Positions 34,027 through 43,410 of a stretch of 64,000 nucleotides of DNA are shown here, one piece after another (position 1 is the stretch's first letter; every line of letters starts with the position of its first letter). Below the pieces are notes generated by a model that saw nothing but the letters and a program-made list of their open reading frames with translations, made no database searches and was not told the origin of the DNA. This stretch comes from Rodentibacter sp901420285. Lineage in GTDB: Bacteria; Pseudomonadota; Gammaproteobacteria; Enterobacterales; Pasteurellaceae. The stretch covers positions 1,116,001-1,180,000 of the forward strand of contig NZ_CP162010.1 in the NCBI RefSeq assembly GCF_041734645.1, in the 5' to 3' direction. Position numbers and translations under genes: made by a program.

Positions 34027-35406
34027 ATGCTGAAAATTTTCAATACCCTAACCCGAGAAAAAGAAATTTTTAAACCTATCTGTGAAAACCACGTTGGAAT
34101 GTATGTCTGCGGCGTCACCGTTTACGATTTATGCCATATCGGCCACGGACGTACTTTCGTGTCTTTCGATGTGATCGCCCGTTATTTACGCTATTTAGGC
34201 TATAACCTGACTTACGTACGCAACATTACCGACGTAGATGACAAAATTATTAAACGCGCGTTAGAAAATAAAGAAACCTGCGACGAACTGGTAAATCGCA
34301 TGGTAATTGAAATGCATAAAGACTTTGATGCATTGAACGTGCTTCGCCCGGATTTTGAACCGCGCGCAACGCATCATATTCCGGAAATTATTGATATCGT
34401 AGAACAACTCATCAAACGCGGGCATGCTTATGTGGCGGATAATGGTGATGTGATGTTTGATGTAGAATCCTTTAAAGAATACGGCAAATTATCGCGCCAA
34501 GATTTAGAGCAACTACAAGCAGGCGCACGTATCGAAATCAACGAAATCAAGAAAAATCCAATGGATTTCGTGTTGTGGAAAATGTCCAAACCGGATGAAC
34601 CGAGTTGGCCTTCGCCTTGGGGAGCCGGCCGCCCGGGTTGGCACATTGAATGTTCGGCGATGAATGGCAAATGGCTTGGCAATCATTTTGATATTCACGG
34701 CGGCGGTTCGGATTTAATGTTCCCGCACCACGAAAATGAAATCGCCCAATCTTGTTGCGCGCACGACGGCAAATATGTGAACTATTGGATTCACTCCGGT
34801 ATGATTATGGTAAATAAGGAAAAAATGTCAAAATCCCTTGACAATTTTTTCACTATTCGTGATGTGTTAAGTCATTATCACGCAGAAACCGTGCGTTATT
34901 TCTTGCTTACCGCCCATTATCGTAGCCAACTCAACTACAGCGAAGAAAATTTAAATCTTGCGCAACAAGCGTTAGAACGCTTATACACCGCATTGCGCGG
35001 TACCGATAAAAATGCGCTGCCTTTTGGCGGGGAAAATTTTGTGGCGAGCTTCCGCGAAGCGATGGATGACGATTTCAACACGCCAAATGCGCTTTCTGTG
35101 TTATTTGAAATGGTACGTGAGTTGAACAAACTGAAAACTGAAGATGCGACAAAAGCTAACGGTTTGGCGGCACGTTTATGTCAACTTGGCAATATTTTAG
35201 GCTTGCTCGAAAGCGATCCGGAAACCTTTTTACAAGCTGGTTCTAACGACGTCGAAATCATCCAAATTGAAGCTTTAATTAAACAGCGTAATGAAGCCCG
35301 CGCTGCAAAAGATTGGGCAACCGCAGACGCCGCACGGAATGCACTTAGCGCAATGGGAATCGTGTTGGAGGATGGCCCGAACGGAACGACTTGGCGTAAA
35401 CAATAG
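34027..35406 (+). CDS. cysS: Cysteinyl-tRNA synthetase
   Basis: 459 residues. Zn ligand C28, HIGH motif at 37-40 (HIGHGR), WHIECSAM with the second Zn Cys, GGGSDLMFPHHENE and KMSKS in NKEKMSKSLDN are all present. A C-terminal DALR helical domain follows. It charges tRNA-Cys as a monomer in the cytosol. It is divergent from ppiB, with about 100 bp shared promoter region. Confidence 0.98.
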   Translation: MLKIFNTLTREKEIFKPICENHVGMYVCGVTVYDLCHIGHGRTFVSFDVIARYLRYLGYNLTYVRNITDVDDKIIKRALENKETCDELVNRMVIEMHKDFDALNVLRPDFEPRATHHIPEIIDIVEQLIKRGHAYVADNGDVMFDVESFKEYGKLSRQDLEQLQAGARIEINEIKKNPMDFVLWKMSKPDEPSWPSPWGAGRPGWHIECSAMNGKWLGNHFDIHGGGSDLMFPHHENEIAQSCCAHDGKYVNYWIHSGMIMVNKEKMSKSLDNFFTIRDVLSHYHAETVRYFLLTAHYRSQLNYSEENLNLAQQALERLYTALRGTDKNALPFGGENFVASFREAMDDDFNTPNALSVLFEMVRELNKLKTEDATKANGLAARLCQLGNILGLLESDPETFLQAGSNDVEIIQIEALIKQRNEARAAKDWATADAARNALSAMGIVLEDGPNGTTWRKQ

Positions 35407-35482
35407 TGAAACAATAAAAAAATACGGTCAGAATTGAAATCATTTTTCCCGACCGCACTCTGATTAAATTTTATGTGAAAAG

Positions 35483-35884
35483 TTATGCTTTTTCTTCGTT
35501 CGGTTTAAATAAGCCTGAAGAGCCTTCGGAATAATCGCGAGGCGGTTCTTCTTGCGGTTTATCGGCAGCTGTAACTAATTGTTGGGTAAACAAGCCTTTT
35601 GGATTTTTGCCGAGCAGGGTGTCAGAAGAATGAGCGTAGTGGCGATAGAGTTTTTGATAATCGCCGATGAGCGTTTTGAACAATTCGGCGCTTTCGGCGA
35701 AGTGTTTTTCAAGTTGTACATTTTGCGCTTCAAGTTGCGCTTTCACGTTTTTGAGCTCTGTTTCGGTTTGCATTTGATGTTTAATCGAGCCTTTAGTGAA
35801 GCGCGCGATTAAATAGCCGATAAGCATACCGATGATTAAACCGATACTTGCTGCTTGCCACATTTCGGTTGTCCAAAGTTGCAT
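35483..35884 (-). CDS. zapG: Cell-envelope protein ZapG (YhcB, DUF1043)
   Basis: 133 residues. One transmembrane helix near residues 8-28 (AASIGLIIGMLIGYLIA) then a coiled coil (about 35-75) and a Pro/Glu-rich tail. This is the YhcB architecture. In E. coli YhcB/ZapG links to divisome and envelope synthesis. Start ATG 35884 has AAGGAG at good distance; a start at the second Met is also possible. Confidence 0.9.
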   Translation of the reverse strand: MQLWTTEMWQAASIGLIIGMLIGYLIARFTKGSIKHQMQTETELKNVKAQLEAQNVQLEKHFAESAELFKTLIGDYQKLYRHYAHSSDTLLGKNPKGLFTQQLVTAADKPQEEPPRDYSEGSSGLFKPNEEKA

Positions 35885-35969
35885 AATTTACTCCTTATGG
35901 TTGTTTGTACGGGTGAATTTTACGCCAACTCAATATTTCTTTCTTTGCCACGGATCACAAATTTCACAT

Positions 35970-36320
35970 TTAAACCGCAGCGCTAATCACAATTTCCACT
36001 TTCCAGCGCGGATCGGCAAGTTTTGCTTCCACTGTGGCGCGACTCGGCGGATTTGCGCGATCGACCCATTCGTCCCAAGCCTGATTCAGTTCGGCATAAT
36101 CCTGCATATTCGCCAAAAAAATTTGCGCATTTAAAATGCGACTTTTATGCGAGCCAATTTCCGCTAACAAGTTATCAATCAGTTCAAGTACTTCTTTAGT
36201 TTGCGCGTAAGCATTTTGCGCAACCGTCGTTTCCGGCACTTGTCCGGCAAAATAGGCGACGCCGTTATGAACGGATACTTCACAAAAACGGGCGCTTGCT
36301 TGAATACGTCGAATTGACAT
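35970..36320 (-). CDS. RidA-family protein (YoaB-like)
   Basis: 116 residues from ATG 36320 (MSIRRIQAS), which aligns with the YoaB start (MTIVRIDAE); an ATG one codon upstream is equally well placed after GGAG. RidA-fold features are GQVPE, the helix with EIGSHKSRILNAQIFLAN and SRATVEAKL with the Arg used in substrate binding by active RidA proteins. RidA members hydrolyse reactive enamine/imine intermediates; the YoaB subgroup has no settled substrate. Confidence 0.88.
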   Translation of the reverse strand: MSIRRIQASARFCEVSVHNGVAYFAGQVPETTVAQNAYAQTKEVLELIDNLLAEIGSHKSRILNAQIFLANMQDYAELNQAWDEWVDRANPPSRATVEAKLADPRWKVEIVISAAV

Positions 36321-36431
36321 CATTTTCTCCTTCAAGTGTTAATTTGGCGCATTTTAAGAGCCGGTTAAGTCTTTGTAAATCTTACTTTACTAGAGTAGAA
36401 TGCGCGATAATTATTCTCAACAAATGCTAAT

Positions 36432-37148
36432 ATGAAGTTACTTATTTCCAATCAACACGGCGCCATCGTAATGGCATTGTTACCCTTTCTTTACGGTATG
36501 CTTTTGACAACCCCTATTTGGGCGCATTTCTTTCTGCTTCTGGCGTGGTTTTCCCTTTATTTGATGACCTATCCTTTCTTAAGTTTGTTCAAAGGCAAAA
36601 ATTTGGCGGAATATCGTAAATGGACGTTAATCTACGCCGTTGCCACACTGATATTCGCTTTACCCGCATTATTTTATAATTGGCGCATTTTGTATTTTAT
36701 GTTTGCCATGTTGCCGTTTGTCGCGGTAAATATTTATTACACCAAACAAAAAGACGAACGCAATTTATTAAATGATTTAGCGGGGATCGTTATTTTTGCC
36801 CTCGCCGGCATGGGCGCTTATTACTTTTCCGAGCGCGCTTTGGATACCAAAATTTGGTGGGTTGCGGTTTATCCTGCACTCTTTTTTATTGGTACCACGC
36901 TTTATGTAAAATCTGTGATGCGCGAACGTAAAAATCCGAAATATTTGCGTGCCTCCATCGTTTTTCATTCGTTTCTCGTCGCATATTTTGCAGCAACCGC
37001 ACAATATTATCTGGCCGCGGCATTTTTTGTCGCTTGGTTACGCGCCGTTTATTTACCGCGCAAGAAACTTTCCGTTAAGCAAGTCGGTCTCACAGAATTT
37101 GCTGTTAGTGCCGTATTCTTTATTTTTCTTTTACTCGAAACCTTATAA
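36432..37148 (+). CDS. YwiC-like integral membrane protein
   Basis: 238 residues with about six to seven transmembrane segments. The N-terminal SNQHGAIVMALLPFLYG is the hallmark of the YwiC-like family (His-Gly-Ala motif), and NDLAGIVIFALAGMGAYYFSE lies in the middle. The family is widespread in bacteria without an assigned function. The next gene begins only two bases after its stop, so the two are likely co-transcribed. Confidence 0.85.
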   Translation: MKLLISNQHGAIVMALLPFLYGMLLTTPIWAHFFLLLAWFSLYLMTYPFLSLFKGKNLAEYRKWTLIYAVATLIFALPALFYNWRILYFMFAMLPFVAVNIYYTKQKDERNLLNDLAGIVIFALAGMGAYYFSERALDTKIWWVAVYPALFFIGTTLYVKSVMRERKNPKYLRASIVFHSFLVAYFAATAQYYLAAAFFVAWLRAVYLPRKKLSVKQVGLTEFAVSAVFFIFLLLETL

Positions 37149-37150
37149 AT

Positions 37151-37831
37151 ATGAAAAAAATTTCTTTTATTTGTAGCGTACTTTTAAGTGTTTCCGGCCT
37201 TTCCCTTGCAGCGCAGACGCCATCATTGAACAGCTCAAACAGCACCGCATTGGAATTAACGGAGCAACAGCGCATGAGTTTGGCGCAGGATTTTGCTAAC
37301 AAGCAAGATTGGAAATCCGTGTTTGACATTATTCAACCTCTCGCTTTAGAAGGTAACGTGTTGGCGCAAGGCAATCTTGGTATGCTTTACAATCTTGGTC
37401 GCGGTGTGCCGAAAGATCAGGAAAAAGCCTATTGGTGGTTTAGTGAGGCGGCCGAACACGGCAGCATTCGTGCGATTAATAATTTAGCGGTGATGTATTA
37501 CAACGGTGGTTACGTGAAAAAAAACGTCTCGCAAGCAATCAAATTATTCGAAACCAGCGCCAAAGCGAAAGATTTAGACGCGATGTTGATGTTGGCGGAA
37601 ATTTATTTTAATCAACAAGACAAAGCCAAATCTTTCGAATGGGTGAAAAAAGCCGCCGATTTAAATAATCCGGAAGGGAAGCTTCGTTTGGCGATTTACT
37701 ACGACGAGGGGATTGGCACGACCGCCAATAAACGTCTCGCCTCGTTGATTTACCGTGAAATTTTAGTGTCCGCAGATGTGCCGGAAGGTATTAAAGCCAC
37801 TGCGCGGCAACGTTTATTCCGTCTTCGTTAA
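37151..37831 (+). CDS. Sel1-repeat (TPR-like) periplasmic protein
   Basis: 226 residues. Signal peptide MKKISFICSVLLSVSGLSLAAQ is cleaved after the Ala-rich end, then a short linker with the dispersed motif (NSTALEL, DNA 37241-37254), then Sel1-type repeats of about 36 residues: QGNLGMLYNLGRGVPKDQEKA, INNLAVMYYNGGYVKKNVSQA, MLMLAEIYF and LRLAIYYDEGIG. Sel1 proteins are scaffold or adaptor proteins; the partner is unknown. The motif falls in the flexible linker, where an insertion would be tolerated. Confidence 0.88.
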   Translation: MKKISFICSVLLSVSGLSLAAQTPSLNSSNSTALELTEQQRMSLAQDFANKQDWKSVFDIIQPLALEGNVLAQGNLGMLYNLGRGVPKDQEKAYWWFSEAAEHGSIRAINNLAVMYYNGGYVKKNVSQAIKLFETSAKAKDLDAMLMLAEIYFNQQDKAKSFEWVKKAADLNNPEGKLRLAIYYDEGIGTTANKRLASLIYREILVSADVPEGIKATARQRLFRLR

Positions 37832-37889
37832 TGCGTGCGGAAGTCGTCGGCGACCGAAAGGACGCCATTTTTAACAAGAAACAAACTCT

Positions 37890-39818
37890 ATGAAAAGCAA
37901 TCGTTCCCCATTATTCCCGATCTTCATTTTCGTGTTGATCAACTTACTGATTTTTACCTTATCCCGCCTCGGATTATCCCTTTGGCAAGCGGATCGTGTA
38001 TCTGCCGTCAACGGCTGGGCGGAACTTTTTCTGCAAGGCCTGCGTATCGATATTGTGGCGCTTTGCTATTTATTCGGCGTACCGGCATTGTTTAGCGTGC
38101 TGTTTCACCCTAGTCGCCTTTGGACAAAAATCCTTCGGGTGTGGTTAACCGCCGGCAGCGTATTTATTCTTTTTATGGAAATTGCTACGCCGGCTTTTAT
38201 TGAAACTTACGATTTTCGTCCAAATCGTCTGTTCATCGAATACTTAATTTATCCGAAAGAAGTGTTCAATATGCTGATGGAAGGGCACTTCAATGCGGTG
38301 CTGTTTAGCCTACTCAGTACTGTTATCGCGGCGCTAATTTATTGGAAATTATCCGCTTGGGCTGTGAAAAATTTACGTACGATGAGCTGGAAAGTTCGTC
38401 CGTTTATTGCTTTATTGGTAATCGCCGTGGCGTTTATCGGTGCGCGTTCCAGTTTCCAACATCGCGGCATTAACCCGGCGATGGTGGCTTTTTCCTCTGA
38501 TGCATTGGTCAATTCGTTGGTGTTGAATTCCGGTTATTCGGTACTTTACGCCGCACAACAATTTAAAGACGAAGAAAAATCCTCCGAAATGTACGGCAAA
38601 ATGGATCACGACGAAATGTTGCGTATCCTGAAGGAAAGTCGTGGCCGTCCGCAAAGCGATTACATTTCCGATAAATTCCCGACCTTAACGAAAAATCACG
38701 CGACCTATCAAGGCAAGCCAAAAAATATCGTAATTTTGTTGCAAGAAAGTCTCGGTGCGCAATTTATCGGCACTTTAGGCGGCAAACCACTTTCACCGAA
38801 TATTGATAAATTGGCTGAAGAAGGCTGGTTATTTGAGAACCTTTATGCGACCGGAACGCGCTCTGTACGCGGTATTGAAGCCGTAACCGCAGGTTTTACG
38901 CCGACGCCGGCACGTGCCGTGGTGAAGCTTAATAACGCGCAACGCAACTTTTTTACCATCGCGGAATTATTATCTAAACAAGGCTACGACACGTCTTTTA
39001 TTTACGGCGGCGAAAAGCATTTTGACAATATGGCGAGTTTCTTCTACGGCAACGGTTTTCAAACCATTATTGATCAACAGGACTACCAAAATCCGAAATT
39101 CACCGCCACTTGGGGAGTGAGTGATGAGGATTTATTTGACAAAGCCAACGAAACTTTCAGCAAATTACATGATGAAGGCAAACCGTTTTTCAGTTTGGTA
39201 TTCAGTTCCAGCAACCACGATCCGTTTGAATTTCCGGACGGCAAAATCGAACTGTACGAACAACCGAAAGCAACCCGCAACAACAGTGCAAAATATGCCG
39301 ATTACGCCGTGGGGCATTTCTTTGAATTGGCGAAAAAATCTAATTACTGGAACGATACCATTTTCTTGGTGATTGCCGACCATGATTCACGCGTAGCGGG
39401 TGCCTCTTTAATGCCGATTAAGCATTTTCATATTCCGGCCTTAATTTTAGGCGGTGGTATCGAACCGCGCCGCGACAATCGCTTGGTCAGCCAAATTGAT
39501 ATGCCGACCACCTTACTTTCTTTGGCGGGCGTGAGCGGCAATTATCCGATGATGGGATTTGATTTGACTCAAAATGTCAATCCGGATCGCGCGTTAATGC
39601 AGTTTGACCAAACACAAGCGTTAATGAAAGGTAACTATGATGTTGTTATTCAAACCGCAGGCGGTGGTGCCAAAGGCTATCATTATGACAAAGCGAGCGA
39701 AAATCTTACTGAAAAAGACGTGCCGGTCGCGATGAAAAAAGAAGCATTGGCGTATGCTTTGTTAGGCAGTTATTTATATAAAAATCGCTTATATCAAATG
39801 GGCGATGAGAAGAAGTAG
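37890..39818 (+). CDS. LTA-synthase-family phosphotransferase/sulfatase-fold membrane enzyme
   Basis: 642 residues. Five transmembrane helices in the first about 200 residues, then a periplasmic alkaline-phosphatase/sulfatase-fold domain: NIVILLQESLGAQFIG with the first metal Glu, the nucleophile Thr in ATGTRSVRGIEA, SSNHDPFEFP and IADHDSR with further metal ligands. Family members transfer phosphoglycerol or phosphoethanolamine to glycans in the envelope. Which substrate applies is open. The dispersed motif encodes FNAVLF (38289-38302) in a membrane helix. Confidence 0.85.
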   Translation: MKSNRSPLFPIFIFVLINLLIFTLSRLGLSLWQADRVSAVNGWAELFLQGLRIDIVALCYLFGVPALFSVLFHPSRLWTKILRVWLTAGSVFILFMEIATPAFIETYDFRPNRLFIEYLIYPKEVFNMLMEGHFNAVLFSLLSTVIAALIYWKLSAWAVKNLRTMSWKVRPFIALLVIAVAFIGARSSFQHRGINPAMVAFSSDALVNSLVLNSGYSVLYAAQQFKDEEKSSEMYGKMDHDEMLRILKESRGRPQSDYISDKFPTLTKNHATYQGKPKNIVILLQESLGAQFIGTLGGKPLSPNIDKLAEEGWLFENLYATGTRSVRGIEAVTAGFTPTPARAVVKLNNAQRNFFTIAELLSKQGYDTSFIYGGEKHFDNMASFFYGNGFQTIIDQQDYQNPKFTATWGVSDEDLFDKANETFSKLHDEGKPFFSLVFSSSNHDPFEFPDGKIELYEQPKATRNNSAKYADYAVGHFFELAKKSNYWNDTIFLVIADHDSRVAGASLMPIKHFHIPALILGGGIEPRRDNRLVSQIDMPTTLLSLAGVSGNYPMMGFDLTQNVNPDRALMQFDQTQALMKGNYDVVIQTAGGGAKGYHYDKASENLTEKDVPVAMKKEALAYALLGSYLYKNRLYQMGDEKK

Positions 39819-39838
39819 CGGCAAAATAACATAACTGT

Positions 39839-39876
39839 GCGGCCGGAAGACAAGGGTTTTTCGGCCGCCTTTTTTA
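39839..39876 (+). terminator. Terminator after the LTA-synthase-like gene
   Basis: GCGGCCG / CGGCCGC stem followed by CTTTTTTAT. Confidence 0.9.
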
Positions 39877-39924
39877 TCGCCGAACGAAGAGTAGATTTTA
39901 GAAATTAGATTTAAGAACAATAAA

Positions 39925-40767
39925 ATGATGAAAAAGCGCAATAAAATTTTGGCGATTTTGCTAACGGCAGGCATTGCCTATGGCGTTTATGCGTTCAGCC
40001 AGTTACAGATTTTTGTACCCGCTCGAATTCAAACGGAAATGCCGCTGCAAAATGCATTTAAAGCGAACGGTACGGAATGTTTTAGCGGCTCCAATGCGGT
40101 GCCATTTTTAGATCAGAAACGTTTCCGAATGCTGACTTGGAATATTCATAAAGGCGCTGATGCAGGTTGGCAACCGGATTTAGTCCGCTTTTCGCAAGAG
40201 CAGGATCTCGTTTTATTACAAGAGGCTGCGCATGAGCAAGTGATTGCGGGATTTCCCGCCACACTTTTGGTGTCGGGTTTTGCTTATCAAGATCAGCTTT
40301 TCGGCGTGAAAACTTTTGCGCGTTTTGTACCACAAACTTACTGCGGTTTTGTCCAACGCGAGCCGTGGATCCGTGTTCCGAAAGCGGTCGGTGCGATGAC
40401 GTTTCCACTTAAAAACGGCAGCGAATTATTAGTGATTAATGTGCATTTAATTAATTTTGAATGGCACCTGACGAACTATCAAAGACAGTTGGAACAAGTT
40501 TTTACGCTGATTCGAAAACATCAAGGTGCCGTTATTTTGGCGGGTGATTTTAATGCCTGGAATGCGCAGCGAAAACAGATTATCGATGAATTTGCAATGG
40601 CGGCGGGATTGCAAGAAGTAAGGTTTTCTCCCGACCAACGGGTGCGATTTTTAGCTCATCCGTTAGATTATGTATTTGTGCGAGGATTGAAGGTGATTTC
40701 AGCTAAAACTGAAAAAGTGCACTCGTCTGATCATGCGCCACTGTGGGTTGAGGTGGAGTTGGATTAA
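39925..40767 (+). CDS. Endonuclease/exonuclease/phosphatase family protein (YafD-like)
   Basis: 280 residues. An N-terminal signal or anchor helix (ILAILLTAGIAYGVYAF) precedes a domain with the EEP fold motifs: LTWNIHKG, LLQEA, GDFNAWN and SDHAPLW (the final Asp-His pair). The catalytic set is intact, so it should be a Mg-dependent phosphodiesterase or nuclease facing the periplasm. A copy of the dispersed motif (TCCAATGCGGTGCC at 40090) encodes SNAVPF just before the catalytic domain. The start could be ATG 39925 or the adjacent ATG 39928. Confidence 0.86.
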   Translation: MMKKRNKILAILLTAGIAYGVYAFSQLQIFVPARIQTEMPLQNAFKANGTECFSGSNAVPFLDQKRFRMLTWNIHKGADAGWQPDLVRFSQEQDLVLLQEAAHEQVIAGFPATLLVSGFAYQDQLFGVKTFARFVPQTYCGFVQREPWIRVPKAVGAMTFPLKNGSELLVINVHLINFEWHLTNYQRQLEQVFTLIRKHQGAVILAGDFNAWNAQRKQIIDEFAMAAGLQEVRFSPDQRVRFLAHPLDYVFVRGLKVISAKTEKVHSSDHAPLWVEVELD

Positions 40768-40836
40768 GTTTGGGAAAACGGTTTAGGTGGCGAGCGCAAA
40801 CAACATTCCATTAAAGCCTTGGCATTGAAACCTTAA

Positions 40837-40880
40837 CATTGAAGCCCCGCGGAACGGGGCTTCAATGCGGTCGTTTTTTT
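40837..40880. terminator. Terminator built from motif-like sequence, before folK
   Basis: Perfect 13-bp stem CATTGAAGCCCCG / CGGGGCTTCAATG then GCGGTCG and seven T's (40874-40880). The right arm continues into TTCAATGCGGTC, a hybrid of the dispersed motif and the uptake signal core. Nearby ATTAAAGCC and CATTGAAACC repeat the same flank. Confidence 0.88.
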
Positions 40881-40882
40881 AG

Positions 40883-41359
40883 TTAGCATTTTTCCATTTG
40901 ATGAACAGTGAAACGATCGGCCAATTCGGTGAGTTTTTGCCCGTTAGGCAAAATCAGATTCGGTGCAATTTCCGCCAGCGGTACGATCACAAATTCCCGA
41001 TTATGCATATCGTAATGCGGCACGGTGAGGCGCTCGGTTTGAATGATTTCGTCGCCGTAAAGCAAAATATCCAAATCCAACGTGCGTTCGCCCCACCGCC
41101 GTAAGCGTACGCGGCCTTGTTCATTTTCAATTCGTTGCAGTTCGTCCAGCAAGGCAAGCGGGCTCAATGCGGTGCTGATTTCAACTACCGCATTGAGGTA
41201 ATCAGGTTGATCTTGTGGGCCGAGCGGCTTACTTCGATAGAACGAACTGACCGCCATCAATTGGGTTTGCGGCAATTGCGCCAGCGCGTTGAGCGCGCGT
41301 TTAAGTTGTTCAAGCGGCGTATGCAAATTGCTGCCGAGAGCGATATAAGCTATGGCCAT
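40883..41359 (-). CDS. folK: 2-amino-4-hydroxy-6-hydroxymethyldihydropteridine pyrophosphokinase
   Basis: 158 residues. IALGSN at the start, YRSKPLG in the middle and the metal-binding RTLDLDILLYGDE followed by VPHYDMHNREFVIVPLAE are HPPK signatures. It transfers pyrophosphate from ATP to the pterin in folate synthesis. It lies three bases after the pcnB stop, as in E. coli. Two motif-like copies (41165-41176 exact; 41184-41197 approximate) sit in opposite orientation within its coding sequence. Confidence 0.96.
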   Translation of the reverse strand: MAIAYIALGSNLHTPLEQLKRALNALAQLPQTQLMAVSSFYRSKPLGPQDQPDYLNAVVEISTALSPLALLDELQRIENEQGRVRLRRWGERTLDLDILLYGDEIIQTERLTVPHYDMHNREFVIVPLAEIAPNLILPNGQKLTELADRFTVHQMEKC

Positions 41360-41362
41360 TGG

Positions 41363-42838
41363 TTATTCCGTCGGTTTCTGTTTAGGGCGTTTACGCGGGC
41401 GAAAGTATTTTTTCTTTGGCTGTGGGTGCAAACGTTGTTGTTCTTTGACCAGTTGAGTACGTTGCTCGCCGTTGCTGAGCTGAAATTCGTGCCACCATTT
41501 CGCCAGCTCCACCGTGTCGCCGCCTTCAATATCGGCGCGCATCATAAGTAAATCGAATGCCGCGCGGAATTTTGGATTTTCCATCGTGCGCATTGGCGCG
41601 GCGCCGGTGCGTTTTTGCAACTGCAATTGTAAGAACCAAATCTCACGAATTGTTGCGGTGTGGCGACGCGGTGCGGCAAGGGTGCGACAGAATAAATTTA
41701 AAGTTTCTGTACCGGCTAGTGCGTGCGCATCGTGATTGTTTAAACCACCTTCATTTTTTAATACTTCTACTTTTTCGCGTAGTGGATACCAGAAAAATGC
41801 GGCGAATAAAAATGCCGGGTTAATGCGTAATTTATCGGCAATGCGCTCGTCAGTAGAAGTCAATGCGGTGCTGATCAGACGTTCCGCGAAGCTGTCTCCT
41901 TTTTCCGTGAAATAAGGCACAAGAGCCGGAAAGAGTTGTTCGAACAATCCGTATTGACGCAATAAACGATAGGTTTTAAGACCTTGACCGGCTTGTAATA
42001 GTTTTAAACTTTCATCAAATAAACGCGCCGGCGGAATATTTTTCAGTAAATAAGCCAGTTCACGAATCGGTTGTTCGCTTGGTTTTTCAAGGAACATATC
42101 GAGTTTCGCCATAAAGCGTATGGAACGCAACATTCGCACCGGATCTTCTTGATAACGGGTTACCGGATCACCAATTAAGCGCAATTTGCCAGCTTTCAGA
42201 TCTTCAATACCGTTGAAATAGTCGCGCAGCGTATTATTTTGCGGGTCATAATAGAGGGCATTGACGGTAAAATCGCGCCGTTCGGCATCTTGTTCGATGT
42301 TGCCGTACACGTTATCGCGCAGCAACATACCGTCATCATTTCGTTTGGCTTGATGTTCGCCTAGTGCATCACTGTGACTGGCGCGGAAGGTCGCGACTTC
42401 GATAATATCGCGGCCGAACATAATATGCGCTAAGCGGAAACGGCGTCCTATCAACCGACATTTACGTTGGAAAATTTGTTGAATTTGTTCGGGACGCGCG
42501 TTGGTCGCTACGTCGAAATCTTTCGGATGTTTGCCGAGCAATATGTCACGGATACAGCCGCCGACAATATAGGCTTCAAAACCTTGGCGTTGTAATTTAT
42601 CCACTACGGTCAGCGCATTGCGACTAAAACGTTGCGGGTGAATATTGAAATGTGAGGCGTTAATAACGTGCTTGTCAAAACGAGCAGTTGGTTTGGTCGA
42701 TTTTTTATCGACATATGGTGCTTTTGATGTTTGCTCAGCTCGTCTAGAAGGTGTTTTTGTTTGGCTAGGTTGTTTTTGAGCTTGTTGAGATTGGGCTTTT
42801 TTCTTTTTGCCGAACAAATTTTTGATATAAGTAAGAAT
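41363..42838 (-). CDS. pcnB: Poly(A) polymerase I, probable AUU start
   Basis: About 491 residues if translation begins at the ATT at 42836-42838. There is no ATG or GTG in a plausible place; the TTG at 42815-42817 lies seven codons later with no ribosome-binding site, whereas GGAG stands six bases ahead of the ATT on the minus strand. E. coli pcnB is one of few genes known to start at AUU. Motifs are GGCIRDILLG and DFDVATNA (nucleotidyltransferase DxD), then the RNA-binding arm LIGRRFRLAHIMFG. A Lys/Arg-rich tail (KKKYFRPRKRPKQKP) ends it. It adds poly(A) tails that speed RNA decay. Confidence 0.92.
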   Translation of the reverse strand: MLTYIKNLFGKKKKAQSQQAQKQPSQTKTPSRRAEQTSKAPYVDKKSTKPTARFDKHVINASHFNIHPQRFSRNALTVVDKLQRQGFEAYIVGGCIRDILLGKHPKDFDVATNARPEQIQQIFQRKCRLIGRRFRLAHIMFGRDIIEVATFRASHSDALGEHQAKRNDDGMLLRDNVYGNIEQDAERRDFTVNALYYDPQNNTLRDYFNGIEDLKAGKLRLIGDPVTRYQEDPVRMLRSIRFMAKLDMFLEKPSEQPIRELAYLLKNIPPARLFDESLKLLQAGQGLKTYRLLRQYGLFEQLFPALVPYFTEKGDSFAERLISTALTSTDERIADKLRINPAFLFAAFFWYPLREKVEVLKNEGGLNNHDAHALAGTETLNLFCRTLAAPRRHTATIREIWFLQLQLQKRTGAAPMRTMENPKFRAAFDLLMMRADIEGGDTVELAKWWHEFQLSNGEQRTQLVKEQQRLHPQPKKKYFRPRKRPKQKPTE

Positions 42839-42890
42839 AATGTGCTCCGTTTTTTATTAACTGTAAGAAATGCAAAAGTGCGGTCAAATT

Positions 42891-43265
42891 TGATCTGACC
42901 CCAAAAATCCGGACGATTAATTCAAGGACTGACAACGATATTGTATCAGACTCAGTCCTTTTAATTTCAGTTGAATTCGTCGGTGGTTATAGTAATCCAA
43001 ATAATCCTTCACTGCTTCTACTATTTTCTCTTTTGTTTTAAATTCCTTGCCATAAACATGCCGTTTTTAGTTACCAAAAAACGCTCTATTGCCACATATG
43101 CGTTAGAAGGAATATTGTAAAAACCCGTGGCTTCTCTGATACTCATTTTTCCATTCAAAATCGGTTGGAGAGCCTGTAATTTAAATTCTGTTGTGTGATA
43201 TTTACCCATAAAAAATCTACACCTCAATTGTTGGTTGTTGAGTCCAACTTTTGGAGTGCAGATCA
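42891..43265 (-). mobile_element. Internally deleted IS3-family element, copy 1
   Basis: Ends are imperfect inverted repeats: TGATCTGACCCCAAAAATCC at the left and, on the other strand, TGATCTGCACTCCAAAAGTT at the right. On the minus strand the start of orfA is present (MGKYHTTEFKLQALQPILNG, helix-turn-helix) and the end of orfB (VKDYLDYYNHRRIQLKLKG). The catalytic DDE core between them is deleted, leaving 375 bp, so it cannot move by itself but could be mobilised by a full copy elsewhere. It lies just upstream of the lipoprotein operon. Confidence 0.85.
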
Positions 43266-43410
43266 TAAGTCTGATAAAAACACCGCTAAAAGATGGTTAA
43301 CTTACATAAATTCCGCAGAAAATTCGATAGCGAAGGAACAATAAATTCTTTAAAATGCAGCGATCTTGATATTCAGGTCACTTTTTATTCATAAATATAT
43401 TAAGGATTCT

